Part shown: piece by piece, positions 25,648 through 34,576 of the stretch
Position numbering within the stretch: position 1 is the first letter of the stretch
Layout: each line of letters begins with the position of its first letter
Assembly: GCA_024681855.1 (NCBI GenBank)
Contig: JAILAB010000021.1
Location: 1-63,431 of the forward strand
Length of the DNA stretch: 63,431 nucleotides
Source of the DNA: Elusimicrobiales bacterium
GTDB lineage: Bacteria; Elusimicrobiota; Elusimicrobia; Elusimicrobiales; UBA9959
Reading direction: 5' to 3'
Notes under the pieces: model-generated
What the model was told of the DNA's origin: nothing
Databases searched by the model: none
What the model saw: only the letters and a program-made list of their open reading frames with translations
Position numbers and translations under genes: made by a program

Positions 25648-26445
25648 TTAATTAGCTCCAGCGCTGAAATGTTGTCCTTCAGCCTGAATTTCCTGTTCCT
25701 GTTTCTGTTCTTTCTCTGCCTCTGCTTTTTTTTCATCTATTCTCTCAAAAAAAGATTTGCAGGCACTGGTTTTAACATAGCCTCTGTCATAGAGTATTGT
25801 GCATAAGTTCATGCATGAATCATCGTCCTCTTTTGACAGAACATCCGGATCCAGCTTATAAGCTCTTTCTAAGGCTTTTACGGAATCTTCATAGCGCTTA
25901 AGCAGAACGAGAAGGCTTGCCTTTATTAACAGAATTCTTGGCCTTTCTGATATTTTCAAAGCTGTTTCCACATCTGCCAGCGCTTCTTCATTCCGTCCCA
26001 GTTTCATAAGCGCCTGATAACGGTAAAGATAATGCGATGCCACGGAATCTTTCGCCCGGCTGCTTTCCAAAGATATCTGATACGGCTTTTTTGGAGCAAA
26101 GCGCTGTTCCATAATCTCTATCACTTTGTCAGCGTATTTTCTGGCATCCTCATATTTTCCTTTATTGAAAGATAAAATACTGCTTGCGCTGAAATAAAGC
26201 GGCTCGCGCTGATACTCAGGATGCCTCTCCAGCTCCTTATCTATAAGCTGCTGGGCTCCTGCATAATTCTGTTTTCTCAACTCCGGAAAAAGTTTCTTCT
26301 TAAAAAAAATGTCTTTCTCGGAATAAATTGCATCGTCAATGGCAACTCCTCCGGTTTCCCCCTTGGCAGCTTGTTTCTGAGAAGAACAGCCGGTGACTGA
26401 CGATAAAGCTAATAAAAATACAAAAGGAAATAAAATTTTTTTCAT
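25648..26445 (-). CDS. TPR lipoprotein in the dcw cluster
   Basis: A 265-residue predicted lipoprotein: MKKILFPFVFLLALSSVTGC gives a signal peptide with lipobox V-T-G-C. The ATG at 26445 was chosen over an upstream in-frame ATG at 26478 because the latter overlaps murF and places extra residues before the signal. The mature part contains TPR-like helical pairs at about 75-215 (YRYQALMKLGRNEEALADVETAL, KASLLVLLKRYEDSVKALERAYKLDPD) and a Glu/Gln-rich tail. It sits between murF and murD, the slot commonly taken by mraY. Function unknown; an envelope-assembly scaffold is a reasonable guess. Confidence 0.8.
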   Translation of the reverse strand: MKKILFPFVFLLALSSVTGCSSQKQAAKGETGGVAIDDAIYSEKDIFFKKKLFPELRKQNYAGAQQLIDKELERHPEYQREPLYFSASSILSFNKGKYEDARKYADKVIEIMEQRFAPKKPYQISLESSRAKDSVASHYLYRYQALMKLGRNEEALADVETALKISERPRILLIKASLLVLLKRYEDSVKALERAYKLDPDVLSKEDDDSCMNLCTILYDRGYVKTSACKSFFERIDEKKAEAEKEQKQEQEIQAEGQHFSAGAN

Positions 26446-26455
26446 ATTTTTTCCA

Positions 26456-27820
26456 TTAATGCAAATCAATGTTCTCAATTATCCTTTCAAATCTTAAAGA
26501 GCGTGAAGCTTTTATAAGAAATGTTCCCTCATGGCAGTTTATGATTGTTTTTTTTGCCTCATCAAGCCAGCCCTCAAGTTTGTCAGCCCATTGCATGCTG
26601 CGGCCTCCGGCTGCCTGATATTCTTCTGCGGCAGCTTTCATTTCAGGGCCTGCCAAAAAAACAGAATCAGGCTTCATGGCGGCAAGGTTGCGGCCTAATT
26701 CTCTGTGATAATGCTCAGAAGAATTTCCCAGCTCCTTCATATCGCCAAGCATGAAAAAAATAGGCCGCCTGCGGGATTTCATCTCATTAAATGCTGCATT
26801 CATAGATTGCGGATTAGCATTGTAGGCATCTAAAATAATGCTTACATCTTGTTTTTTTATTTCCTGCATCCTCATGCCTGGAGCTGAATAATGTTCCAGT
26901 CCATTCTTAATAGTTTCAAAATCCGCTCCAAGGGCCATTGCGGCAGCGGCGGAAGCTGCCGCATTCATCAGGTTATGAGCTCCGGGATAAGGAAGCGCCA
27001 GTTTTAATGCTATGCCGGCATCTTTAAAGAAGAGAGAGCCGTCTTCACAAACCCTCACTTGGGAATTTTCATTTCTGCCAAATGAGACAAGCCTGAAATC
27101 CTTATTAGAGGCTAATCTTGAAAGATAAGCATCATCAGCATTATAAACAAGAATGCCCCCTTTGCTTAAATGCTTAAGGATTTCAGTTTTTGTCTCATAT
27201 ATTGTTTCAAGAGTTCCAAAAAATTCCAGATGAGAAGGGGCAATGTTCGTTATAATTGCGGCAGAAGGGCGTGCAAGGGCAGCAATCTCATCTATGTCTC
27301 CGGGATGAGATGCGCCCAACTCAAAAACACCGAACTTATCATCATCAGATAATTCCAGCAGCGAAAGAGGAACTCCCAGCTGATTATTGAAATTTCCCTT
27401 ATTGCAGCAGGTTTTGCCTTTAAGCGAAAGTATGGAGCGCATCATCTCTTTTGTGGTGCTTTTTCCATTGGAGCCGGTCATTGAAACTATGGGAATGGAA
27501 AAACGGCTTCTGTGCCAGCTGGCAAGATTCTGCATTGCCTTAAGCGTGTCTTCCGCAGCGATTACGAAGCGCGGCAGCTTTTTTGCTTTTCTGGCGGCAT
27601 TTTCGCTGATTATCCAGCCTTTAGCCGCAGGCAAAGTTTTTTCTAATATCTCTGGGGAATTTGCGTCAAATGAGTTGCCTTTTATGGCCCAAAAGAAATC
27701 TCCCTCTTTTATTTTGCGGCTGTCAGTTATGAAGGAATCAATTTTTTCCTCAGGATTTCCATTTATGATTCTGCCTCCGGCTGCTTCCGCTAATTCTTTC
27801 CATGTAATTCCAAGTTTCAT
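26456..27820 (-). CDS. murF: MurF, UDP-MurNAc-tripeptide:D-Ala-D-Ala ligase
   Basis: Adds D-Ala-D-Ala to the UDP-MurNAc tripeptide, completing the stem peptide in the cytoplasm. The 454-residue protein has the MurF N-terminal domain (ITDSRKIKEGDFFWAIKG), P-loop MTGSNGKSTTKEM, NFNNQLGVPLSLL, ELGASHPGDI and C-terminal DAYNANPQSMNAAF. The ATG at 27820 overlaps the murE stop as ATGA and is preferred to the TTG two codons upstream. The downstream gene is a lipoprotein rather than mraY. Confidence 0.95.
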   Translation of the reverse strand: MKLGITWKELAEAAGGRIINGNPEEKIDSFITDSRKIKEGDFFWAIKGNSFDANSPEILEKTLPAAKGWIISENAARKAKKLPRFVIAAEDTLKAMQNLASWHRSRFSIPIVSMTGSNGKSTTKEMMRSILSLKGKTCCNKGNFNNQLGVPLSLLELSDDDKFGVFELGASHPGDIDEIAALARPSAAIITNIAPSHLEFFGTLETIYETKTEILKHLSKGGILVYNADDAYLSRLASNKDFRLVSFGRNENSQVRVCEDGSLFFKDAGIALKLALPYPGAHNLMNAAASAAAAMALGADFETIKNGLEHYSAPGMRMQEIKKQDVSIILDAYNANPQSMNAAFNEMKSRRRPIFFMLGDMKELGNSSEHYHRELGRNLAAMKPDSVFLAGPEMKAAAEEYQAAGGRSMQWADKLEGWLDEAKKTIINCHEGTFLIKASRSLRFERIIENIDLH

Positions 27821-29319
27821 TTCCAACCTGCCTCTGCCAATGCTTTTTCGGCTTCTTCAACATCGCTGAAATGCAAGGTTTTGCCTTGCAAAAGCTGATA
27901 GGTTTCATGGCCCTTGCCTGCAATAAGTATTATATCGCCTTTTTTGGCCTGGAGCACCGCTTTTCTGATTGCTTCCGAGCGATTCTTTATAATTTCATAA
28001 TTTGAATATTTTTCTTTAACTCCGTTTTCTATGTCCGCAAAAATCTGCTCCCTGTTCTCAAAACGGGGATTATCGTCTGTAATATATGCAAAATCGCTCT
28101 TGGAGCAGGCCGCAATGCCCATGGGGCCGCGCTTTGTGCGGTCCCTGTCCCCTCCGCAGCCAAAGACCGTTATTATGCGATTATGAGGAATCCTGATAAG
28201 ATTATCAAGAACATTTGTTAAAGCCCCCGCTGTATGCGCATAATCCACGAAAACGCTAAAGTTCTGTCCTTTTTCAACTCTCTGCAATCTGCCGGGCACA
28301 TTAAGCAGCCTGCCGGCCCAAAGCGCTGCGCTTTCCAATTCTATGCCGCTGGAAACAGCCGCTGAAATGGCAGCTAAGGCATTATACACATTATAAAGCC
28401 CGGGCAGAGAAATCTTAACGGGAACCATTCTTCCCTTAGCATGAAGAGAGAAGGAGGAAAACTTTTCTTCAAGACTGATTGTCTCTGCCCGGAAATCGCA
28501 TTCATTTTTTATGCCATATGTAAGCATTTTCAATCCCAGCCTGCTGATTATTTCTTTTAACTGAGCGGCCATGCTGTCATCTGCATTGAATATGGCTGTT
28601 TTTACCCCTTTGCCCTTTAGGGCAAGCAATTTAAAAATATGAGCTTTCGCAAGAAAATAGCTCTTACGGTCTTTATGGAAATCAAGATGATCGCTTTGAA
28701 GATTTGTAAAAACAGCAATGTCAAATGAAACATCTTCCACACGTTTAAGAGCAAGCGCATGGGAAGAAACTTCCATTGCTGCGGAATGGCAGCCTGCCTC
28801 TGCCATGCGGTAAAAAAGCTGCTGGAGGGAATGTGCGAAAGGAGTAGTGTTTACTGCGTTTCCAATAATCTTGCCGTCAGCCTTATATGACAAAGTTCCT
28901 ATGAGACCAGGATGTTCTCCCGCGCTTGCAAGAATTGTCTCCAAAAAATATGAAGATGTGGTTTTTCCTTTTGTTCCTGTTATGCCTATAAGCTTGAATT
29001 TTTCAGAGGGATGCCCGTAAAATTCCGCAGACACGGCGGAGAGAACATCATAAATATCATCTGCATGAAGAAGAACAGTCTTGTCCCCATGTTCTTTTAT
29101 GATATTTTCCGGCAGAAAATCCTCATAAATAACGGCAACAGCGCCTTTTGATATGGCCTGCCTTATAAAATCCAAGCCATTCGCTCTTGATCCTTTTAAA
29201 GCAAAGAAAAGGGCTCCAGGCTTTATATTCCTGGAATCATTGCTAATCTGTTCAATCAGGCAATCCCTGTATGTCCTAATTTTTGTTTCTTTCAGCAGAG
29301 AGGAAAGCAAAGCGGCCAT
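27817..29319 (-). CDS. murE: MurE, UDP-MurNAc-L-Ala-D-Glu:meso-DAP ligase
   Basis: Adds the third stem-peptide residue. The 500-residue ligase shows the P-loop GITGTKGKTTSSYFLE, NTTPFAHSLQQLF, SSHALALKRVEDVSFD, FTNLQSDHLDFHKDRKSYF and VDYAHTAGALTNVL. The DDNPR sequence in the C-terminal domain is the marker for meso-diaminopimelate rather than L-lysine, which supports a Gram-negative type wall. Its stop overlaps the murF start. The gap to ftsI upstream is 22 bases. Confidence 0.95.
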   Translation of the reverse strand: MAALLSSLLKETKIRTYRDCLIEQISNDSRNIKPGALFFALKGSRANGLDFIRQAISKGAVAVIYEDFLPENIIKEHGDKTVLLHADDIYDVLSAVSAEFYGHPSEKFKLIGITGTKGKTTSSYFLETILASAGEHPGLIGTLSYKADGKIIGNAVNTTPFAHSLQQLFYRMAEAGCHSAAMEVSSHALALKRVEDVSFDIAVFTNLQSDHLDFHKDRKSYFLAKAHIFKLLALKGKGVKTAIFNADDSMAAQLKEIISRLGLKMLTYGIKNECDFRAETISLEEKFSSFSLHAKGRMVPVKISLPGLYNVYNALAAISAAVSSGIELESAALWAGRLLNVPGRLQRVEKGQNFSVFVDYAHTAGALTNVLDNLIRIPHNRIITVFGCGGDRDRTKRGPMGIAACSKSDFAYITDDNPRFENREQIFADIENGVKEKYSNYEIIKNRSEAIRKAVLQAKKGDIILIAGKGHETYQLLQGKTLHFSDVEEAEKALAEAGWK

Positions 29320-29341
29320 TTTCTGAATATCCTTATCTAAA

Positions 29342-31282
29342 TTAAATGTCTTTTTGAATATGTTTTATGCTAATTATCTCTTTTACCATGTCAGCATAGG
29401 CAGGCAAAGCGGACTGAGCGCCAAATCCGTGTAATTTTTTTTCAGGGTGCTCAAAAATAACCAATATGGTGTATTTCGGATTTTTATAAGGGAAAAAACC
29501 GGCAAAAAGTGCATTATTTTCCCCTTCCACATATTTGCCGCTTCGGCTTACCCTCATGGCTGTTCCTGTTTTGCCAGCTAATATGTATCCTTTTATCTTT
29601 GTATCCTTTCCAGTGCCATTTTCCATTACTCCGCGCAACACTTTTCTAACTTTTTTAGAAGTTTCCACGCTTATCACGCGATGCTGATCAGTATTTTCCG
29701 CTATATACTCAGTTCTGCCGTCCCTTAGAGCAATGCGGTCAACTAAACGCGGGCGATTATAAATTCCATCATTAATCAGTGCTGAATATGCAGATACAAG
29801 CTGTACGGGAGTTACAGATATTCCATGCCCGTATGAGCTTGTAACAAGCAGAGTTATGTCGCTTTTATACCGCTTAAGGCTATGCATTCTTCCAGCGCTT
29901 TCTCCCGGAAGCTCTATTTCTGTGCGTTTGCCAAAACCAAGAGCTTCAAGATATGGATAAAATTTTTCTGCGCCTAGTTTTGTCATAACAAATTTTCCAG
30001 TGCCTATGTTAGAAGAAGTTTCTATAATTCTTGAAAGACTAAGCACCGTTTCTTCTGGGTGATCATGGTCATCCCTGATATAAAATTTTTTAAGTTTCCA
30101 TGGCTGAGATTTTCCAGCGCCAACTAGAATGAGATCTGTTTCCTTGGCGCTATTGCTGTCTAATAAGGCTGCATAAGCAACTGTTTTTAAAGTGGATCCC
30201 GGCTCATAAGCATTTTCCACAAAAAGATTCTGACCAGGAGTAGGCTTAGTTGTTGCCATAGCCAGCATTCTGCCTGTGGCTGTTTCCTGCACTAAAATCA
30301 TTCCCATGTCTGGTCTTATTTTTTTATTCCATTCAGCCATTATCTCCTGAGCAGCGGCTTGCAGTGCGCTATCTATTGTTATATGCAGGTTGCGCGGAGC
30401 ATTTTCATCAGTGCCTGTCTGAACCAGATCCGGATTTTCCTGCGTATCAATTTCTTCTTCCCGGCTTCTTAAATCTTCTTCGTATTTTTTTTCAAGCCCT
30501 GAAAGGCCTATAAATTCATTTTTTCTGTCATTATTTCTATAATTGGCTATTCCGAGAGTGTCTTCAGCAAGTTTTCCGGGGTGAGACCTTGACAGTTTTG
30601 GCGCATAGTCAATGGCATCAAATTTAAGTTTTCTTAATTTTAAGTACTGTTCATGGTCCGCAGTTCCTGCGGCTATCCAGTTGCCTGACTTTTTAAGCCT
30701 CTCCTCTATGCTTCGGCTTTTTTTATTAAGACGATAGCTTTTGTCTATCCCCAATATGCTTAGAGTTTTATCTATCTGCTCATCGCGAAGCTTGGGATCA
30801 GACGGAAAGTTTTTTCTCAGGAAAGCTATGTCATATATTGTCTCATTTCCTGCAAGAATAACTCCGTCAGAAGAAATTATTTTACCGCGCTCGTGGATTA
30901 CTGTTTCAATCGGATGCTTGGTTTTGTCTATTTCCTGCCTGACATAAGGCATAAGATGCACATACTTTTTGTTTCTGCGCCCGAGAGATTTTTCATAAAG
31001 CGATTCCTCATCAGAAGAAAGTGCATATTTTCTTATCATGGAAAAAGCTTTTCTTATGGAGCTTTTTGAATCTTCCGCTTCTTCCCAAGCCTTAACCTTA
31101 TATCCCGGCAGATAAATAGTTTCGCTAGCTTTTTCCGCATCTAATTTTGTATTAGGAAATATTGCCTGCAAGTAAACCAATCTAGACGTAATGACAATTA
31201 TACCGGCAGCGATTAATATAAATATTTTCTTAATTCTTTGCGCTGATATTTCTCTTTCGCTTTTTATTGATGTCATTCTCAT
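29342..31282 (-). CDS. ftsI: FtsI (PBP3), septal transpeptidase
   Basis: A 646-residue class B PBP that cross-links septal peptidoglycan with FtsW. It has one membrane anchor at about 18-37, a pedestal domain from 38 to about 330, and a transpeptidase domain with S363-T-L-K366, an SSN motif in ETSSNIGTGKF, and K571-T-G. The C-terminus has no PASTA domains. The pedestal is of normal size, in contrast to the large PBP at 3-6 kb. The start overlaps the ftsL stop as ATGA. Position after ftsL and before murE is the classical ftsI place. Confidence 0.94.
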   Translation of the reverse strand: MRMTSIKSEREISAQRIKKIFILIAAGIIVITSRLVYLQAIFPNTKLDAEKASETIYLPGYKVKAWEEAEDSKSSIRKAFSMIRKYALSSDEESLYEKSLGRRNKKYVHLMPYVRQEIDKTKHPIETVIHERGKIISSDGVILAGNETIYDIAFLRKNFPSDPKLRDEQIDKTLSILGIDKSYRLNKKSRSIEERLKKSGNWIAAGTADHEQYLKLRKLKFDAIDYAPKLSRSHPGKLAEDTLGIANYRNNDRKNEFIGLSGLEKKYEEDLRSREEEIDTQENPDLVQTGTDENAPRNLHITIDSALQAAAQEIMAEWNKKIRPDMGMILVQETATGRMLAMATTKPTPGQNLFVENAYEPGSTLKTVAYAALLDSNSAKETDLILVGAGKSQPWKLKKFYIRDDHDHPEETVLSLSRIIETSSNIGTGKFVMTKLGAEKFYPYLEALGFGKRTEIELPGESAGRMHSLKRYKSDITLLVTSSYGHGISVTPVQLVSAYSALINDGIYNRPRLVDRIALRDGRTEYIAENTDQHRVISVETSKKVRKVLRGVMENGTGKDTKIKGYILAGKTGTAMRVSRSGKYVEGENNALFAGFFPYKNPKYTILVIFEHPEKKLHGFGAQSALPAYADMVKEIISIKHIQKDI

Positions 31283-31575
31283 TGGAGTTTCTGTTTATTT
31301 GACGCAAGCTGCATTGACATTTCGCTCGGATATGATGAGAATGGTTCATTTTCATCCTGTATTTTAATCATTCTTCTAGAAGAAGCCTGTATTGCCAGAA
31401 TAGCTGCAATAGAATCATTAAGTTTTCCTATCTTTTTATTCTGGTCCACAATCTTTCTTGTTTCAGCCTGTGTCATTTGCGTATAAAAGCCAATGCGGTT
31501 AGAAGAGCTTATGTATATAAGCCCTAGAAAGAGGATGCAGGTCATGGCAAAAAAAAGTTTTGTCAAAAAATTCAT
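31279..31575 (-). CDS. ftsL: FtsL-like division protein
   Basis: A 98-residue bitopic membrane protein with a hydrophobic helix at about 5-24 followed by a coiled-coil region (SNRIGFYTQMTQAETRKIVDQ and on to residue 60). FtsL proteins vary greatly in sequence; the call rests on size, topology, coiled coil and location between rsmH and ftsI. FtsL joins FtsB and FtsQ and activates FtsW-FtsI at the septum. Confidence 0.8.
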   Translation of the reverse strand: MNFLTKLFFAMTCILFLGLIYISSSNRIGFYTQMTQAETRKIVDQNKKIGKLNDSIAAILAIQASSRRMIKIQDENEPFSSYPSEMSMQLASNKQKLQ

Positions 31576-31619
31576 AATATCACCTTTATTATACGACTTA
31601 CATAGCAGGGCAATGGAGT

Positions 31620-32501
31620 TTATATTTTCTCTATTACCCGCAACTGCGCGCTGCGCGACCTGGGATTAGCCGCAATTTCTTCTTCTGAAGGCTTAACCGC
31701 CTTGCCTGTTATCTTCTTCCATTCTCCTTCTGAAAGAAGATCATTGAAAAGTTTTTTCACGAGCCTGTCTTCCGCTGAATGAAAAGTTATTATGGCAAAA
31801 CGGCCTCCTTTTTCTATTAGGGCAGCTATGCCCCTGACTCCGTTCCTTATGTTCTCAAATTCTCTGTTCACTGCTATGCGCAAGGCCATAAATGTCTTCG
31901 TTGCTGGGTGAACATGTCCTGGGCGAGATGGAATAACGGAACATATAATATCTGCCAGCTGAGACGTAGATGATATGCGCTGCGATGTTCTGGCTTTCTC
32001 TATTGCATGTGTGATGCGCCTGGAATTATGCTCTCCGCATGAGCGCAATATTGCTTCCAGCTGATTTATGGGCCAGTCATTTACAAGTTCTTCCGCGGTA
32101 AGGCGAAAGGCAGGATTTAGCCTCATGTCAAGCGGGCCGTCATTCTTAAATGCAAATCCTCTCGAAGCCTTATCATAGTGCAAAGAAGACACTCCTAAAT
32201 CCAAAAGAGCTCCTGCCAGGGACTTTATGCTGCATTCATCCAAAAATTTTTTAGCTTCCGCATAGCTGCCGCAGAACACTTTAGCGCGGCCAGGGAATCT
32301 GTTTAGAGCCTGCTTGGCTTTCTCAGCCATTTCCGGGTCTATGTCCGTGGCTATTATGCTTATTCCGGGGCGTGATTCCAGCATTAGCTGCGAATGCCCG
32401 CCCATGCCGGCAGTGCCATCATAAAATATTCCATCCCTTACTGCAAGCAAAGATACGGTTTCGCTGGCAAGCACAGGAATATGCGTAAAATTCCCTGTCA
32501 T
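31620..32501 (-). CDS. rsmH: RsmH (MraW), 16S rRNA m4C1402 methyltransferase
   Basis: A 293-residue SAM-dependent methyltransferase that makes N4-methylcytidine at position 1402 of 16S rRNA. Seen are HIPVLASETVSLL, the SAM loop DGTAGMGGHSQLML, the DLGVSSLHYDKASRGFAFK motif, DMRLNP, and the C-terminal FHSAEDRLVKKLF and NPRSRSAQLRVIEK. It overlaps the mraZ stop as ATGA, the usual coupling of this gene pair. Confidence 0.96.
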   Translation of the reverse strand: MTGNFTHIPVLASETVSLLAVRDGIFYDGTAGMGGHSQLMLESRPGISIIATDIDPEMAEKAKQALNRFPGRAKVFCGSYAEAKKFLDECSIKSLAGALLDLGVSSLHYDKASRGFAFKNDGPLDMRLNPAFRLTAEELVNDWPINQLEAILRSCGEHNSRRITHAIEKARTSQRISSTSQLADIICSVIPSRPGHVHPATKTFMALRIAVNREFENIRNGVRGIAALIEKGGRFAIITFHSAEDRLVKKLFNDLLSEGEWKKITGKAVKPSEEEIAANPRSRSAQLRVIEKI

Positions 32502-32983
32502 TTAGCGCCTGCCTGTTTGTTTTCTCTTAGCGCGGCAGACGGCCGCTTTTGCTTGCGCGCAAGCACCTTTTCCTTTCTCTCTGCCTCATATTCATCGCGG
32601 TCTCTGATTATTCCGTGATCATTAACGCCAACATAAATTATATTTTTTCCCAATTCAGCTTCTTCCAGCTGATCCTGGCGAAAAAGTATGCGGCCCTGCT
32701 CATCAAGAAAAAGCTCAAAGCAGTTGCCAAAAAACAGTTCAGGGTCATAATCCTCTTCTTTAACGCCAAAACGGCTCAAGAATGATAGAGGGTTTTCTTT
32801 CACAAGCTCCCATTGGGATGGAAAGAAAAAACAAAGTTCCCTTGGTTTGTCAGAAAGAGACCGGGATATTATTATTGAACGGGATTTTTCAGCCCTTAGG
32901 GCCTCTCGGAAGGCAGCAGGGATTATGGATCGCTTTTTAGCATCCACTGCTCCAGGATAATGTCCGATAAGGCTTGTAAACAT
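32498..32983 (-). CDS. mraZ: MraZ, transcriptional regulator of the dcw cluster
   Basis: A 161-residue protein with the two SpoVT/AbrB-like repeats of MraZ: VDAKKRSIIPAAFREAL near the N-terminus and LDEQGRILFRQDQLEEA in the second half, plus a basic tail. MraZ rings bind short direct repeats in front of their own operon and usually repress it. Four such repeats spaced by 10 bp lie just upstream (33013-33052). No Shine-Dalgarno sequence is visible before its ATG. First gene of the dcw transcription unit. Confidence 0.94.
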   Translation of the reverse strand: MFTSLIGHYPGAVDAKKRSIIPAAFREALRAEKSRSIIISRSLSDKPRELCFFFPSQWELVKENPLSFLSRFGVKEEDYDPELFFGNCFELFLDEQGRILFRQDQLEEAELGKNIIYVGVNDHGIIRDRDEYEAERKEKVLARKQKRPSAALRENKQAGAK

Positions 32984-33012
32984 ATAAATATTTTATAAAA
33001 GAAATGCGGTTT

Positions 33013-33052
33013 TTTCAACCACTTTGCTCCATTTTAAACCACTTTTATCCAC
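33013..33052 (-). promoter_or_regulatory. MraZ operator: four 10-bp direct repeats
   Basis: Read on the minus strand, four units follow each other without gaps: GTGGATAAAA, GTGGTTTAAA, ATGGAGCAAA, GTGGTTGAAA. Each has a TGG core and ends in AA(A), with exactly 10-bp spacing. Known MraZ sites are TGGG-type boxes at 10-bp spacing in the leader of mraZ (E. coli, Mycoplasma). The array starts a few bases after the predicted transcription start and ends 30 bases before the mraZ ATG, which suits autorepression. Confidence 0.8.
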
Positions 33053-33061
33053 CATTTCTTA

Positions 33062-33089
33062 AGTATAACAGAAAATAAAGAAAATTCAA
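33062..33089 (-). promoter_or_regulatory. Sigma70-type promoter of the dcw cluster
   Basis: On the minus strand TTGAAT (33084-33089) and TATACT (33062-33067) are separated by 16 bases. The expected start point is near 33055, just before the MraZ boxes. Confidence 0.65.
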
Positions 33090-33313
33090 GCCAGAAAAAT
33101 AGTTTAAGACTGTTATTTTGGCTTAAATTTCATTTGAGCAGTCAGATGAGCGCTGTCTAAATGGCTAATTATTGTTGTCTTGATTTGCCAAAATATTTGA
33201 AATGCCGCCAATATTGAGCAGAGCGAGATACCTCACAGCTGTTTTTTATTTCTTTCAGACCTGCGGAGAAAAAGTTTAAGATTTAATCGGCACATCAACA
33301 GCAATGAACTAAT

Positions 33314-34570
33314 TTATTGTTTTCTCGCTGAAGGCGAAATGCTGTAACGCCAGCCATATTCAAGGTTCTTAAGGCTCTGAGAATATGCTATGGATAGTGC
33401 CTGTTCTACTGGCCAGCCATCTTTCAAAAGGTTACAGAATTGGTAAAAAACCTTATTGCCTTTTATATTCATAAGGTATTTTGTGAAACTATATGACTGC
33501 GCATACCATAGCCTTATGTTGTTCTCATCTGCGCCGTCGAGATCATCAATTCTTATGAGGTCAGTAAGCTTATATCCTGCTCCATTGCGTATGCGCTTGA
33601 GATTCTCTTTAAGCCACTCTGGGGTAGAAGCTGCCCTTTCAGACTGAATAAATATAGCCATGCCCTCGCTGAGCCACAAAGGGCTTGGATTTGCAGGAGG
33701 GAAGAAGCTGTCAAAATACATGTGAGTAAGCTCATGAGCAAGTATGCCATAAGCTCCTTTGCTGGCATAAAGATAAATGCGCCGTTCATTAAGCGAGGCT
33801 GCGCCGCCGGACCATGCGGGCCTTCCGGAAAGAGCCTGGTAAGAGCTCATGGAATGGGCATAGAATATAAAAACCTTTTTCTCCCTGGTCCATGGGGAGA
33901 AGTCCACCAGGTCTAGCATAATGCTTCCATGAATCTGTTCTGAAAATTTCTCTAGGGATTCAGAAACCTCCCCCTCTTCATAAAGAACAAAATGCCTTGT
34001 AACCTTCTGCTGAAATCCGGATGGAATGTCTGGATAATCCTTAGGAGAAATATCTTTTGCCAGAGGATGTATGCGGTGGGGCTTTGTCTCTTGCGGAACA
34101 GACTTGGTTTCAATAGACATTTCCTTTTCAGGCCTTTTAATTTCCGGAACATATATGGCCTGGCCTGTAGCCGTATAAGCCACAGTGGAAATAGGAGTGT
34201 TGAAATCATAAGCAGAAAAAGTGGAAACGGCTATTTCAGCAAAAGGATTCTTTCCCTTTATCCTTGCCTTCGGAACTGCCATAAGGAGACTTTTTTTAGC
34301 CGGCAGCTGAGCATCATCATTAGAAGGCGCTGAAATGCCAGGAAAAAACTCTCCCTGCGCATTAGAAGAGGATACAACAGGAGGCAGACTGTTTTCTGAC
34401 ATAGGCTCTATGCCTGATGCTGCGGCACTGGAAACAGAAGATGCCGGGGAATTGCGCATGCTGAGAACGGCCCTATACTTGTCCCCTTCTATGTACTGAT
34501 ACATGAAAAGTGCCCAAAGGCCGGTGACAAAACACCATAATAAAAATTTCAGCTTGGACGCAATATCCAT
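33314..34570 (-). CDS. Peptidase-MA-like (gluzincin) membrane-anchored metalloprotease
   Basis: A 418-residue protein with one N-terminal membrane helix (about 7-26), a Ser/Ala/Pro-rich periplasmic linker to about 190, and a zinc-peptidase domain of the peptidase-MA-like family. The active site reads HELTHMYFDSF (HExxH) followed by WLSEGMAIF, giving the third ligand/Glu of a gluzincin. Upstream VFIFYAHSMSSYQAL and GAASLNERRIYLY are also typical. It is probably an envelope protease; substrate unknown. It lies seven bases downstream of rsmG, and transcription may run on toward mraZ. Confidence 0.82.
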   Translation of the reverse strand: MDIASKLKFLLWCFVTGLWALFMYQYIEGDKYRAVLSMRNSPASSVSSAAASGIEPMSENSLPPVVSSSNAQGEFFPGISAPSNDDAQLPAKKSLLMAVPKARIKGKNPFAEIAVSTFSAYDFNTPISTVAYTATGQAIYVPEIKRPEKEMSIETKSVPQETKPHRIHPLAKDISPKDYPDIPSGFQQKVTRHFVLYEEGEVSESLEKFSEQIHGSIMLDLVDFSPWTREKKVFIFYAHSMSSYQALSGRPAWSGGAASLNERRIYLYASKGAYGILAHELTHMYFDSFFPPANPSPLWLSEGMAIFIQSERAASTPEWLKENLKRIRNGAGYKLTDLIRIDDLDGADENNIRLWYAQSYSFTKYLMNIKGNKVFYQFCNLLKDGWPVEQALSIAYSQSLKNLEYGWRYSISPSARKQ

Positions 34571-34576
34571 ACAATA

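Larger units (their letters stand above)
32984..33313. other. Regulatory intergenic region upstream of mraZ
   Basis: These 330 bases lie between the stop of the peptidase-MA gene and mraZ. The mraZ-proximal third holds the promoter and operator listed separately. In 33090-33313 no ORF, tRNA or strong terminator was recognised; the sequence is AT-rich and unremarkable. Confidence 0.6.

Noticed and set aside
33013-33052. Short tandem repeats as a CRISPR array
   Set aside because: The units are only 10 bp, without spacers, and match MraZ operator boxes.
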